Of a stretch of 64,000 bases of DNA, positions 47,901 to 61,062 are shown one piece after another. Position 1 is the stretch's first letter. Every line of letters starts with the position of its first letter. The DNA lies in assembly GCA_019916065.1 (NCBI GenBank), contig CM034242.1, positions 43,405,010-43,469,009 of the forward strand, written 5' to 3'. The notes below the pieces were generated by a model. The model was not told the DNA's origin and made no database searches. It was given only the letters and a program-made list of their open reading frames with translations. A program made the translations under genes and the position numbers. Source of the stretch: Vitellaria paradoxa. Lineage: Eukaryota > Streptophyta > Magnoliopsida > Ericales > Sapotaceae.

Positions 47901-50900
47901 TAAGACAAAACAATGGTAGAAAACCATACAAAGTATATGTCAACATTTGAGGTATCAATGGAATTTTGGGGGGGGGGGGGGTTCCCAGTGACACCTATTG
48001 GCGGTTTAACTCCACTTGTCATGCTACTCAAGCAACTTTGGAAATTCATCACATTTCTTTACCATTATTTTCTTTTATTTCATAGCATAGTTGTCAATTC
48101 AAGATTCATAACGTAAATCGAAAACTCAAAATCGTATCGAATAGTGAATATAATTAGAAGATGATAAAAGATAACGTTATATATTAAAAATGTCTAAGAT
48201 ATTGAATAATGACCGTTACTATGCCTGAAAACTAATATTTTAATATGATCATGACATCTAAATGGAAAGAATCTAGCCTTAAGCCTACAATGGCGAATAG
48301 AAAAATCATATTTAGCTGGGGCAAAAACGATATTTATTTCAAGACTTTATTGAAAAGCATAAAAATTTAAAGGAGCATACTTTTAATGATATGAAAACTA
48401 TACAGATAAACTTCAGCTACATTAAAATAAATAAGGAGTTTGAGAGGACCTCGCTCCTTGTAGGGTACACCCATATATGGCTAAAAATGTGAGTACTAAT
48501 CTTACATTTATGAAGATTTAAAGGCAATATTTGATTTGCTTATTAAGTCTTCAAAAAAATTTGGGATACCAAAAGTAATTTATGTGAAAATAATTTGCAA
48601 GTACCGCTAAATTTTTGGTCCGTTACAAGCCTCTCTAACTCTAATTTTTTTTTTTTAAAAACAAAAAAAAAATTACATTTTTTGCAAATTGGGTTCGAAT
48701 GACCCAACTCAAATTCAAGTCCACTTCCATGCTTGAATTGCACGAATCACAAGAATTGTAAGATTCTCCATGAATCGTATAGATTCAGTTTGATTTACCA
48801 AGATTAGTAACTCCATTTGATTCGGAGTTGTTGTATTGACTCAAATCGTAAAATTTTTTGAATCAGAAATCATATAATTCTAATAACTATGTTTCACAAT
48901 GTTAAGAAAAAATGAGTCAATACAAAAAAATAAAGCTACCACCTCTCTAACAGCTCAAGCTTTTAGATCACACGGTGATTAAAACTCTAACGCATAGTAA
49001 TGCTTCTTAATCACTATTTTTTTCCCAATCGGTACAAGGAAAGTTGCATGACAAGAAAGTAATATAACAAACCAAATAAGCACTGCAATGCAATTGAACA
49101 ACATGATTAAAATGCATATGAGGTGTCAACAATCATGCTACTCAAGCATCACATTTCAAGTTAATAAATGCAAAAACAAATATAGAGAGGAAAAAACTAC
49201 ATAAAAACATTGGGATTAAAAAAATAAAATCTAGAAAATGAAAACATTCAAATTTCAAATTGGGTATAACAACAACAAACTCAACTATAACGATAAAAAA
49301 AGCATCTCCTTTCGAATAGTAATATTAATAAAAATTGAAAGCTGGTTATAAACCTTGTCCTCGTGCTGATCATACGTTGCAATGCATTCGTTGGTTTTGA
49401 CAGTCCACAGCTTCACCAAACCATCAGCACCTGGAGTTAAATACCATTTTATCTGGGAGTGTTAAAAAAAAAAAAGGACAAAATCAAGCATAAAAATAAT
49501 AACACAGCTGGATCAGATAATATCAAGCCACATTACCACAAGAAACAAATTGTGTCCCTCGAGTAATAAACGATGCTCTAAAGACACTTGATGTATGCCC
49601 TTCAAATGTTTTTAAACATGAACCATCAGATATAGACCATATCTTTATTGTTTTATCTCCAGATGCTGTTATAACACACTGATCAACCGGAGAAAACTCA
49701 ACTGACCAAATCCCTCTTTTGTGACCTCGCAGTACAACCACAGATACCAGGTCCGGAAGCCTCCATACACAAGCAGTGCGATCCTGATAATAGACACAGA
49801 ATTGTTGGACCAACTTTGAGGAGAAAATGCACCAATTTTGGCCTTAACAAACCTATATCTTTTCTATTTTGTAGCATTATTCAACAAAAAGCCATCCAAT
49901 AATGAATCCACCAAAAAAAAACAAAACGAAACAAAAAAAAAAAAAAAAAACAAAATGAAACAAAAAATAAAAAAACAAAACAAAATTAGAACTACAATGT
50001 TGAAGTAATGTGTCCCATAATTTACTAACCTGGGAACCACTGCAAACAAAACCATCATTTGGTGCAATGGCCAGAGAATTAATATCCTTATCGTGTGCTG
50101 CTACAACTGCTTTTGCTTTCAAATTATTAGATTGCTCCATGTCATCTGAGAGGCCCTCCAAACTCCAGACCTTCAAAGTACGATCACTAAACAGGAGAAT
50201 AATAGAACTTACAACTCAGACTAGCATAAAAATTAATGTTTTATCAACGTTCAGTAGGAGATAGAAAGACGGCTGCTGTTTTCCCATCCAGTACCATGGT
50301 ACAGTGTTAAAGCTGCTATCTAAACTAATGCATACAAGAGGCAAATACTAATCTAATTTATAACTTAATAGCAGATAAGCTCAATTGAACAACCAAAATA
50401 AGTGGTTCTGAAAACTAGAGAGTATTTTATGAGAAAAGTAATTGTACGTTCATATGCCTATAAAGTAGCACAAAAACACAAATCGCACAATTTACATAGC
50501 GTATACACAAACCTTAGACCTTAGTAAAGAGAACCCAACTAAATAGTAGGCTTCTAGGCAAGGTCTTACCTACTGCCACTAACAAAGAAGTTCCGACGCT
50601 TCTTTGAGAAAGCAACAGCTCCAACAGCTCCCATGTGACCCATACCAACTCCAACACAATGCTTGCTTTCAGCTTCCCATAACCTAACCTATGAAGAAAA
50701 TGGAAATAGAACACAGCCGTAAGCTCAACATATATTAATTAACTTAAGAGAAGTAGGAGTGGATATGCCCAAAACAAAAGAAAATCCTATTGACGAAAGA
50801 CCGAGAAAACAGCTTCTACGCTCAATTAAAATCATATCATAGTTTTACATTGAAACGGACATTGCAGTATAATGACTTCGGTCTATCAAATTATTGTGGG

Positions 50901-53900
50901 CAGAAGCAAAGTTTGATCTGCAGAATGCATTTCAGTGAAGGCAATCAAAATGCTTGACATAATTGGGGGGAACTCAGCCCGCCTAAACCCCACCCCTCTT
51001 TAAAAAAAAAAGGGGGTTGGGGGAAGAAGAAGAAGAAGAAGAATAAGTGGAAAAGGAAACTCACACTGTTGTCCTTGCTTCCCGTTACAATAAGTGTTCT
51101 TCCAGAACTTGGTAGACAGGTATCAAGGCATAGAACAATATCGGTATGACCAGCCAATACATAGGAACATGACATGGATGCAAGGTCATACACTCGAACC
51201 TGTATGAACCAAATTAGCGTAAAAATAAGGACTGCACTTCAGACCAAAATGCAAATTTCACACAGATGAACAGCCATTGTACACGCTAGTTATAAAATTA
51301 TTAAAAAAAAAATGTGTGTGATATTGTCCTGAATCCAAGCTACTTATACCTATGTTATGCAGAGAAAGGACAACGTAAAATTTTAAATTTGTAATTCTAG
51401 ATATACATTTATTTATTGTACTCAACAGCAAATACTTGATATAGAAGTGGTATAGAACAAGAATGAGAGAGAAAAGGGATAGGAGGACAGGGAGGAAACG
51501 AAGAAGAGAAAAGGAAGAGATAGTGTGAACATCCACGAGAAGCAAATGTATGCAAGTTCTTTCATCCAGTAGGTACCAAAGTACAATAATCCCTTGTACG
51601 AAGACATATAGGTATTGTTCAAATAGGTTTAACACTAGCCTTATTGAAATTAATTACGTAATAAACTAAAATTTTTATGTTTGCTGCTTCTTGTACCCGT
51701 GTGTGCACAGGCCTCCTCTCTTGATTCCATTGCTTTACATTGCCTATATAAAGAGCTTATCATTGGAAACTCCGACCATTAATTCACTAGGTTCCCGAGC
51801 AGTACGGAACTTCTTTTTTTAGCACGATATAAGCAAAAACCCAAGGGGGAGAGGGGTAAAAAAACAATAGTTTAACAGAAATGCAGTAGATCAAGAGGTC
51901 CTATCTACACCGCCTCCTAGCAGAACATGTGAACAAGCGAAAAGCTTCAATGCTGACAAAGACAGTTACCAATGTTCCACTGAAAGTAGAAGATGGCTGC
52001 CTAACTGAGGGAAGCAACAAGCGACGTGTATAGAAACAGATGGAGGGTTCCTTCACGATAACAAAGGCCATCAGGTGCCACATGTTGATTTCATTTTAGT
52101 ATATGCCTAGTTACTCCATTTCATTTTCTATCATTTGGTTGCTTTTCGTTGCTGCTGAGTTTGACTCATTTAATGTATTTCATTACCATCCACATTGTAG
52201 GCCGTTGCATGACATTACAATTTCTTGCGACTAGGCTATACCACAACAGTTGTATAATTCAGCTTGTACTTGAATCATCATTTTGGAGGTTGAAAGAGCC
52301 AACAGGGATATAACTTGCCTTGCTAAAAAATAAAAGTGATTGATTTCAAGGCTATGTCACAACTAAGCGCTGTGCACAGAAATTAGTTAATCAACTAAAC
52401 ATCCTGCAGCTTAGAGAAAAGAGAAAAGAAAGAACAGTTATCCTAACTTAGCATGTATTACACCACCAGTACCAGGAATGATTTATTGCAGAAAGAAACA
52501 TTAGACAACTTACCTGTTCAACACTTGTAGCAACAGCAAGAAATTGTTCATCCTCACCCAAAAATTTCATGTCCACAATCTCTTCATTGTATCCTACGAG
52601 TCGCTTGCTTAGTGTAAAGTTCAAAAATCCTTCATGACAATTAGTCAGGGAATAAAAGAGAAACTGCTGGTCAGCTGTGGAGCAGAGCAATCCTTGACCT
52701 AAGGGCAGCATGACAGCAGCACTGAACCCTCTTTTTGAGTCTTCCTCATTAGAGTTGACAGTAACATCTGAGGTCTTCTGCTCAAGAAGGCAAACGGCAC
52801 TGTTGCATAATAAGAACAAACACATTAATCAATAGATGCTACATTATAATACAACTGAAAAACTACAAGAGAAAGAATCCAAGTTTCAAAATTAGCTTCT
52901 AATGAATAATCGTGTTTTAGCCCTATACCCTTCAGAGGTCCATAGACGTACAATACCACGTTCACCAACTGTGATAAAATAAATTCCTGGTGAAGCACTT
53001 TTCTTCCCATGCTGCTGCTTGTAGAAATCCAGACATGAAGCAAAAGGAGACACAGAAGGAATTATACACACAGCTTCAAGAACCTCATATGTTGGTACAG
53101 TGATCTTGCAACCATAGTCACGAAGGTCCCACAAGTTTACAACCTGAAATTAATGTACATGTTATCCAATGACCAACAAACCCAAAACAATATGAAAAAG
53201 GTAATGGAAGAATAATGAAAAATCTGTCACCAGCATATATGCCCTTGCACCAATAATTATTAAATGTGACAAAACATGTGTATTGTAAACAAGCTCAACA
53301 AACATTTCTTAAATGAGAATATAAAAAGTTATATACCAAATGAACAATTAAAAGTTAATATGCACCGACATTTTAAATTCAAATTGCTTGATTGGTTTAC
53401 AAAAGGTCATAGAGTATATAAATGACAAGAGGAATAACAAATGCTTGAGCATTTAATTTATCAACAAATTTGACTACACTTCTGAACACAATATGCATTA
53501 TAAGCGTAAAAACTGTTTCACTAAACAGAAGGGGAACCTTTTCATTAATACAAAACATATATACTTGTGCCTTTCCTTCAACTCTCTAATCCAACATAAC
53601 TCTCTCCCATGCACTGCAAATTTAAATTTTAGGTCCCTTCTTTCCAATCACTAAAACAAAACCTAAAACTTCCAATTTCTTTCAAAGTTTCTGTTGACCT
53701 AGGAGACTGAATCATACACTGATACAAAAATAATGGCAAAACATAAACAAACATGTAAGCCCAAACCATTTAGAAGAAGCATAACTGTAAACAAGATTAA
53801 AAAAAAAAGGGGTTTTAACCATGCCTTATCTCTTCCAGCAGTGACCAAGGTCCTTCCATCTTCAGATATTGCCATGGAAGTTACTGTTGAGAAATGTTTA

Positions 53901-55042
53901 TTTAATGTAGCAATGCATTTCTTGGTTGTAAGATCCCAGGCTCGAACAGTTGCATCATCACTGCCTGAGAAAAGCTACAAAAAGCAGGTAAAACAAATTC
54001 CTAAACCATAATTACAAGACAAAATTAACTACGGGGAAAAAATAAATAATAAGAACAGAAGCTCTGGAAGGGATCAAGTAAATCAGCAAGAGAATATTTG
54101 CAATTTGCGTAAATGACCTTAAGTAATCAAAACATACAAAAGGGGCACTGAGTAAGGTAAAACATAATAATGGCAGCAAGAAAGGAGCTTCCTCATCAAA
54201 TAGTAAATTTGTGGTAAATGAAAACTAGTTTAGCGTCTTCGTTTATGACACACACACCAGAATACAATGCATCAAGGGGGAAAATAAAAGAACTGACCTC
54301 ACCATGGCCGTTCCAATGCATAATATCATATATGTAATATGTAATGATCGAAACCACCACTCATGATTAACAAATACCATCCAAAACAATATAACTGAAA
54401 AAAAAAATGCATCCTCGAGAGCTTCTAATTGCAAAGCTTACAATCAGTCGATTGGGGTCAGGATGGAACATGATACTAGTCACAACCCCTTTGTGACCTT
54501 TGAAAAAATGCGTGCAGAATCCGCCATCAACATCCCAAACAAGCACTTTCCTATCAGCCCCAGCCGTTGCCAGCAATCCACCGGAGGCGTCACAAGCCAT
54601 GCCCATCACAGGGCCTTCGTGTCCCTACACAGTGCAAGGCAAGTTACAAAATTTCATCAATTAGTTAACTAACCAAACCAAACCTCCAATGCTTCGACTA
54701 TATCTAAATATATATATATATAGACATATATGGTTGAGTGTGTACCTTCCAAGAGCGCAAGCATTTGAGAGAAGAGAGGTCCCAGACCCTAATTTGGCGA
54801 CTGTGGCTGGAAGAAAACAGGATTTTATCGTTGGGGCCAAGGGCCAGAGCTGTGACGGGCTCTGAATCGCCTTCTATGGTCGATTTAATGGAAGCGTTTG
54901 AGGAATCGACGATCTTGATCGTGTCGTTGCAGGCGCATACGAGGAACGACCCATCAGATGAGACGGCAAAAGGCCCACCTGTATAGAACTGTTTCAGAGA
55001 TTGAACGCAGCGGTAGTTATTCTTCAACGTTACAGTCGCCAT
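44944..55042 (-). CDS. TOZ: TORMOZ / UTP13 WD40 protein of the U3 snoRNP, fourteen exons, 885 aa
   Basis: Minus-strand exons: 55042-54746, 54624-54442, 53974-53825, 53143-52929, 52799-52514, 51199-51065, 50688-50570, 50186-50030, 49783-49537, 49430-49354, 47580-47461, 46889-46759, 46677-46503 and 45309-44944 (2658 nt, phases agree). All introns are GT-AG except intron 3, which begins GC. The product is a tandem WD40 protein from residue ~15 (for example SRQIRVWDL, ADRKVLVWDV, GDKTIKIWSI) followed by the UTP13 C-terminal domain (LRGQELENAV to FLLDYTL) and a Lys-rich tail (SSKKRKSQKSK). It matches Arabidopsis TOZ (At5g16750) closely in order and spacing as I remember it; that protein is 876 aa. 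UTP13/TBL3 is part of the nucleolar small-subunit processome needed for 18S rRNA maturation and, in plants, for ordered embryo cell division. Confidence 0.95.
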
Positions 55043-55116
55043 TTACTTTTCTGTGTGAACACTTTGAACGTAAGAGAAGAGAACGCTATTGGAGACACTG
55101 ACCGCCGAAGTACAAG

Positions 55117-55124
55117 CTTATATA
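55117..55124 (-). promoter_or_regulatory. TATA box candidate of TOZ
   Basis: The coding strand reads CACTATATAAGC, with TATATAAG about 75-80 bp before the ATG. The placement fits a core promoter with a short 5' leader. Confidence 0.5.
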
Positions 55125-55139
55125 GTGACTATGGCAGAA

Positions 55140-55254
55140 TTAGGGTTCAGGGAACTCCCTCGGAGAACAGCAGGACTAGGGTTTAGGTACCTCCGTCGGA
55201 GAACAGGGGCATGCTCTTCAGCGACGCTATGGCAGAACTAGGGTTTAGGGTTTT
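55140..55254 (-). promoter_or_regulatory. Telo-box cluster upstream of TOZ
   Basis: Three short similar blocks (ATTAGGGTTCAGG, ACTAGGGTTTAGG, ACTAGGGTTTAGGGTTTT on the plus strand) give telo-box motifs of the AAACCCTA type on the coding strand, the best at 55245-55253 (AAACCCTAA). Telo boxes are well known in promoters of plant ribosomal-protein and ribosome-biogenesis genes, consistent with TOZ. The blocks also share CGGAGAACAG and ATGGCAGAA, suggesting local duplication. Confidence 0.65.
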
Positions 55255-56311
55255 GAAGAATATTAAAAACATAATAATAATAATAATATTTAAAAACACC
55301 CTATTCTCTCTGCTTTTATGTTTTATTCATGTCATTCAAGAGTTTTTCACCATACTGATTTGTGTGCTGTTGGAATGTCGAATTTGGTTTAAAAAATTAA
55401 TTAATTAATTAATTTTTTAATTTTTAATTTTTTTAAACTTAAAAAAACTCTATTTTTTTTAAATTTCTTCGAGTTCCAAGAACTTTCTTAAATATTTTTA
55501 ACTTTCATAAACTTAAGCTAATTTTTACAATTTTTTTTTCAATTCTTTCTAATTTTCTCACACTTTTCAAGAAATACGCAGTTTATTTGATGTAATGCAA
55601 AAGTTAAAAAATTTTAAAATTTTCTAAAAATTCTCTAAAAGTTATTCACTTTTTATCTCTACACGAATTACAAACTCAAAAATTATCTCAAATTATCTCA
55701 CTTTATATCATTTCAAATGCTTTCTAAATATTAAAGTGTCATTTAATTTATTTTTCTATTTTTGTTTTCTATTTTCATTTTATGTGTTAAAAATCTTAAA
55801 ATGAGAAATTAAAAAATACTCTATTTTTCTTATTTTAAGATTTTTCTTATTTTGTGTTAAAATTTTTCAAAAATATTTTTTGTCATTTTTCATTTTATGT
55901 GTAAATTAATTTTTTATTTTTTAAAATAAATGTTAAAAATACAAATAATAAAATAATCAAATGAGTTTTAAGTTAATTTCCTTCTTTTGAAGATATAAAA
56001 TAAAAAATAAATATAAAATATAAAATAATAAATAAAAAATAAAAAAAATAAAAAAGTTAAATAAGTCAGATAATATCTTAATAATCTAAAATTTTTTTAT
56101 TTTTTATTTTTTTTTAAAATTTGACACTTTAAATAAGCACCTTAAAATTGAAAAAAATATCAAACTATTGGTTTTTTAAAATCATTCTTTAATTTACGTT
56201 TTTATCATTATTGTTTATAAAGAATTTTTTACGAGTTTCGCATCTCGTTTCCGATCAGCAAAATTTCTCCAACTCCATCGCCGTCGATTCGAGATTTTTG
56301 CTTCAACATCG
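55255..56311. other. Divergent intergenic region between TOZ and ITPK1
   Basis: A+T-rich spacer with long T and A runs and a diverged ~150-bp MITE-like element near 55585-55725 (CTACACGAATTACAAACTCA in the middle). A TTTATAAAG near 56214-56222 lies about 90 bp before the ITPK1 ATG and is a possible TATA box. Confidence 0.45.
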
Positions 56312-57298
56312 ATGTTGCGGCTCGAAGAAAGAAGGTTTTCCGTAGGCTACGCCCTCGCCCCGAAGAAAGTTCATAGCTTTATTCAACCTTCTTTGATCGA
56401 ACACACCAAGTCTCAAGGTATCGATCTCATTCCCGTTGACCCCACCAAGCCCTTGATCGAACAAGGCCCGTTTGATTGCCTCATTCACAAATTGTACGAC
56501 CAAGAGTGGAAGCAACAGTTGATTCAATTCTCCTTAAAGAACCCTAATATTCCCATAATCGACCACCCAGATTCAATTGAGAGGCTCCGCAATCGGATAT
56601 CGATGCTCGAAGTCGTCAGCGAATTGAAAATCCCCCCGCACGACCAAACCCTCGCGATCCCAAAACAGGTCGTCATCGAAAATTCCGAATCCTTGTCGGA
56701 CCCGATGAATGCCATTCCAGGTTTGAACTTTCCGGTGATCGCCAAGACGTTGGTCGCCGACGGGAGCGCGACGTCGCACAAAATGTCTCTGGTGTTCAAC
56801 GGGGACGGGCTGAAGGGGCTGGCGACACCGATTGTTCTCCAGGAGTTCGTGAATCACGGCGGGGTCATCTTCAAGGTTTACGTCGTCGGGAAATTCGTCA
56901 AGTGCGTGAAGCGGCGGTCTTTGCCGGATATTTCGCCGAAGAAGTTGGGGACGTTGGGGGGTTTGTTGTCGTTTTCCCAGATTTCCAACTTGACTAATTA
57001 TCAGGAACAGGGTCAGGATAGCGATCTTGATAGGCGCATTGAAGAAGCAGAGTTGCCTCCATTGAGCTTTGTTGAAGACATTGCACGTGGGTTGAGACAG
57101 GCTACGAAACTCAACCTTTTTAACTTTGATATGATTAGGGACACAAACGATGGGAATAGATATGTTGTTATTGACATCAATTACTTTCCGGGTTACGAGA
57201 AGATGCCTTCATATGAGATTGTTTTGACAGATTTCTTCTGCCAAGTTGTGCATAAGAAGCAAAGTGGAGAGAGAGAGGATCACAAGGAACTTAGCTGA
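56312..57298 (+). CDS. ITPK1: Inositol 1,3,4-trisphosphate 5/6-kinase / inositol-tetrakisphosphate 1-kinase (ITPK1 type), 328 aa
   Basis: A single uninterrupted exon with an ATG at 56312 and a TGA ending at 57298. It phosphorylates inositol phosphates in inositol phosphate/phytate metabolism; Arabidopsis ITPK1 has also been linked to InsP7 formation and phosphate homeostasis. Landmarks: N-terminal VGYALAPKK (11-19) and [18 protein letters not shown] (52-62); [11 protein letters not shown] (92-102); ATP-grasp lysine in [12 protein letters not shown] (Lys145); [19 protein letters not shown] (175-193); and metal ligands Asp273 in FDMIRD plus Asp288 and Asn290 in DINYFPGY. All expected catalytic residues are present and the length is normal for the family. 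Arabidopsis At5g16760 is the likely ortholog. A Tourist-like MITE lies only 27 bp past the stop codon, probably within the 3' UTR. Confidence 0.96.
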   Translation: MLRLEERRFSVGYALAPKKVHSFIQPSLIEHTKSQGIDLIPVDPTKPLIEQGPFDCLIHKLYDQEWKQQLIQFSLKNPNIPIIDHPDSIERLRNRISMLEVVSELKIPPHDQTLAIPKQVVIENSESLSDPMNAIPGLNFPVIAKTLVADGSATSHKMSLVFNGDGLKGLATPIVLQEFVNHGGVIFKVYVVGKFVKCVKRRSLPDISPKKLGTLGGLLSFSQISNLTNYQEQGQDSDLDRRIEEAELPPLSFVEDIARGLRQATKLNLFNFDMIRDTNDGNRYVVIDINYFPGYEKMPSYEIVLTDFFCQVVHKKQSGEREDHKELS

Positions 57299-57325
57299 AA
57301 TTGTGGCCTTTTCATTGGAGACTTA

Positions 57326-57493
57326 GGGTTTGTTTGGAGTAAGAAAAAATGAGATAAATTGAGATAAATTGTGGTTTGGGGAGAGTTCGTAATATGTGCA
57401 GTGAGAGAAAAAAGTTGATGTGATATAAAGTTAACAGAGATTTATAGAGATTTTCAGAGATTTTCAGCAAAATACTGCACGCCAAACGCAGCT
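57326..57493. mobile_element. Tourist-like MITE copy 3, 168 bp, with TTA target duplication
   Basis: Begins GGGTTTGTTTGGAGTAAG and ends GCCAAACGCAGCT, flanked by TTA at 57323-57325 and 57494-57496. It is very similar to the copies at 24862 and 25046, including TAAATTGTGGTTTGGG and TTGATGTGATATAAAGTTAA. It sits 27 bp after the ITPK1 stop, so it probably contributes to the transcript end. Confidence 0.8.
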
Positions 57494-60094
57494 TTAAATT
57501 GTCCTGATGTCAAATTGTACAGTGGATGCATCTGTTTTTGGTTTCTCCATGCATTTGTCTGACATTCGCGCTGTTGTTACTATTCTAACACACTTGAAAC
57601 ATAAGTACATCAAAATACTTGTGAAGTTTTATGAATGTCAAAGGTTTACTCTGACTGATGTTGCTTTGGTTACTATTTACCAGGCGAAACTTTCTGGTAT
57701 CTTTAATGCACAAATTATGCCTTTTCCCCATGGTACCCTTGTCTTCTCATTATCCCTGCATAGGCGTGGTGAATTGGCAATGGACTCTGTTGTCTCGTGT
57801 ATATTAATTCGGCATCTCATGCTTTATGCATTGAGTTTTCTAGTTATGTGCATTCACTGCTAAGATTTTAGTGTTTGGTAAAATCAAAACTTCTTGTGCG
57901 GTAACCCCAGGGAACATCTATTCAACAAGGACAATGATGTACAGCAGGAAATATGACCAGAAATCTTGATCAAAATTATGTGAATAAGTATGAGCTATCA
58001 TTTAAACATTAAGGGTCCATATAAGGATAGAGCTTATTTACAAAATTGTCACCACCACATCATTCTGGTGGGATATTTGTTCGATCAAAGGGGATGGTAA
58101 CCTTGTGGTTTCATTTATTACCAGGAGAGGGATTGCTTTTTGAGATCAACTAAAGGTATTGGAAGCCACGTTGCATTTCTTTTTGGTTATTTTGGTATTT
58201 TAGCCATTGGATAGGTAATTTGGGATATCATAACAATGATGATGCCAATGTGTGGACTGGAGGTAAATTGCCTAATCCTATTTGAACATTCTCTGTAAGC
58301 TTCTTTTGCTGATGTTCATTTACTGATGAAATTTTGGCATGTTCTTACTTTCACCATGGCATCGAACTCTTATTCCTTTTCACGGCTAGACTCTTTAAGC
58401 TGTTGTTTCTACATGTTGTCTCTCTCTCTCTCGCTTATGCTAGAAAGACAAACTGGAACATGGATTTCTCTGGTTGCTCTGATGAATGTTGTCTATTTGC
58501 TTACCTTCTCATTGTGATTGAAGGTAATAACTGCATTTTTTAGAATTGCAATTCTGCACATATTAGGTCATTTTGATGCCTATCTATTCTGCGTGAAAGA
58601 CAAACTGAACCATCGGATTTCTGTTGTTGCTTTGGCAGAGTTCATCTTGAATTTGCATAAATTGGATTTGGTGAGTTTACCAACTTTATTTATTTTTTAA
58701 CTTTTATAAATTTTTACAAAACACTCAATTAATTTCTGAAGTGATATGTGTTAATATATGATACAATTTTTATTTGTTATTTTTTGTTGTGCCAAACGGG
58801 GTTTGGGTAACCTCTCAAGTGGCATGGGGGGGTCCTCTTTGAACATAGTATACGTGGCAAAGGTTGGTGGGGGTAGTTGTTTTCTTGGTGGTTCATAGTA
58901 TACCTACTATAATATTATACATCATCCGAGTCCCTTGTTGGACAAGGTTAGCTTGTATCTTAATTAGACACAGAGAGCTTTGCCAATGGTAACCTTTTAT
59001 CTTTTGAGCTCAAAGAAACTATAACGTAGCATTTGGGATTCTAAAAAAGTTCGGGAAAAAAAAAAAAGAAAAAAAAAAGTTGGTATAGAAGTGATATAAA
59101 AATAATACATGACAAAATTTGATTGAAGGAATTGAAAACTTTTAAAATTTTTTTGAGAAAACTTGGAGCCCAATCCAAATGGAGCCTAAAATTTTTAACA
59201 ACTAATTAGGGGTGCATTTAATATGAGTTTAAAACTTGAGATAAATGTAATGGAAGCAATTGTTAGCATTTTCACCCCTTCAAGTTTTCACCCTTTTTAC
59301 ATTATTCTCCTAATTAAAAAGTTTATGTTTCACCCCCTCAAAGGGATGACCATTTAAATTTTCATAAAGCTATGGTACACCAAACATAATGAAAATGGAA
59401 AATGTTATTAAAATAATTGTTAATCTTTTATACCTTTTAACTAATAAAAACTTTTTAGTAGGCTGCTTAATGTGTGTCAGTAATTTCCAAACAAAATTAT
59501 GATAACATTGTATATTTCTCTACCTTTTGAATGATAACTAACTAGTTTTATACCTAATCAACCTCAATTGTCATCAAGGCTATCATGCATGAAGTTAAAG
59601 TTAGGTACTCCTACTCTATTGTCAAAAAGACTTCAAGTGTAAACATAAATTTTTGTAATAACTGGGAAATCCTTTTTATAGCCATTAAGATGTAAAGTGG
59701 GGGCATACCCTCAAAATGATGTAAATATTTAATTCTCCATAAATATAAATTTACATACTTAATTACCAAAAAAAAAAACAGTTTTGTACCTAAGCAATGC
59801 ATGAATGTTTTTTAAATAAGGGCGTGAATCTAAAGTCAAAGGCATAATCTAGAAAATTATTTTGGATATGTTTAGGATTTAACCTTTGTAATTCATATAT
59901 ATAATAGCGTTTAGTAGTTAGGATTTTTATGATATTTTTGTTTTGTAAACTGAAATCAATAGAAATGATTCATGTTTCTCGTGTACGTAGGCGATTTTGC
60001 CAAACCAATAAATTTATGTGTTCTCTTCATTATTTTTTTGTTTATTTTTCGTTTATTTGTTCGTTTCCGTTCAACAAAAGTTACATATAGACTT

Positions 60095-60235
60095 TGAAGG
60101 GGGGTGACAAAAAAAATTCTAAAAAAGAGTAAAAAAATATTGAAAAACTCTAAAATTACTCACTTTTTATCTCGCTACATGAATTACGTACAACACAACT
60201 TATCTTATTTTTTGTTACTCTAAATACACCTATAA
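60095..60235. repeat. Diverged ~150-bp MITE-like element
   Basis: Contains AATATTGAAAAACTCTAAAA and TTACTCACTTTTTATCTCGC, then ACATGAATTACG and ACAACACAACTTATCTTATT. It ends TTGTTACTCTAAATACACC. Block order matches the copies near 4986 and 61063. Confidence 0.5.
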
Positions 60236-61062
60236 TATAAAAGTAAATAAGTCAATTACAAACATTGTTAATAATATATTATGGCACTTAATTCTTACAA
60301 TGGGCTGCCAGAGCCAGCGTTGATTAAGAACAACAGTTCCGGTCTAGTAGCGATGAAGTGGAGCCGTCGTCATTTTTAAACTTGGTATCATTGTAGTAAG
60401 AGAGAATGTTGCCTTCTTGGGCAATGAAGCTAAGGGAGGCAAGCATGGTGGGCTGGCAGCAGCATTAGATAATTCAGATTTTAGTGCAACAACTATGGCC
60501 CAAATAAGTCTCATTATTAAGAAAGCGTATCAAAATCTCACAGAAACACTATTGTAAATCAAATAAAACTAATGCGACACTTACACAGTTTCTCTTACAT
60601 CATTCTTATACCCCATTGGTTATGATGGATCATAATCATTGCATTCTGTTCAAAATCATTACAGCTGTTAGATATATCGCCTTCTACGTGTGACTGTAAT
60701 GATTTTCAATTAGACTATATTAGTCATAACTCATCATAACTAGTGAGGATATAAAAAATATATAAGAGAGAGACTGTAAGTGTAACATTACTCATCAAAT
60801 AATGTGTCCCAATATATATTTAGAGAAGCCCTCTTCTCCTTCTTATTCATTCAGTTTTAGGTAAGTCTTAAAGGCTCGATTTCAATAATTTCGATGGTGG
60901 CTATCATCCACATTCACACAATTGCTAGAATTGTTGCATGAGTCCTAAATGGTAACCCATTTTTATTATATAGAAAAAAAATACAACTTTGTAAAGTGTA
61001 CATATATACGTATATATAGAAAGAAGTTTTCTTCTTTATTAAGAGATTACATAATCAAATTT

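Noticed and set aside
55140..55254. Interstitial telomere repeat
   Set aside because: TTTAGGG appears only once or twice per block and sits at promoter distance from a ribosome-biogenesis gene, so telo boxes explain it better.
57507..57863. 118-codon frame after ITPK1
   Set aside because: No recognisable domain, codon composition like surrounding noncoding DNA, and no splice-linked partner exons found.
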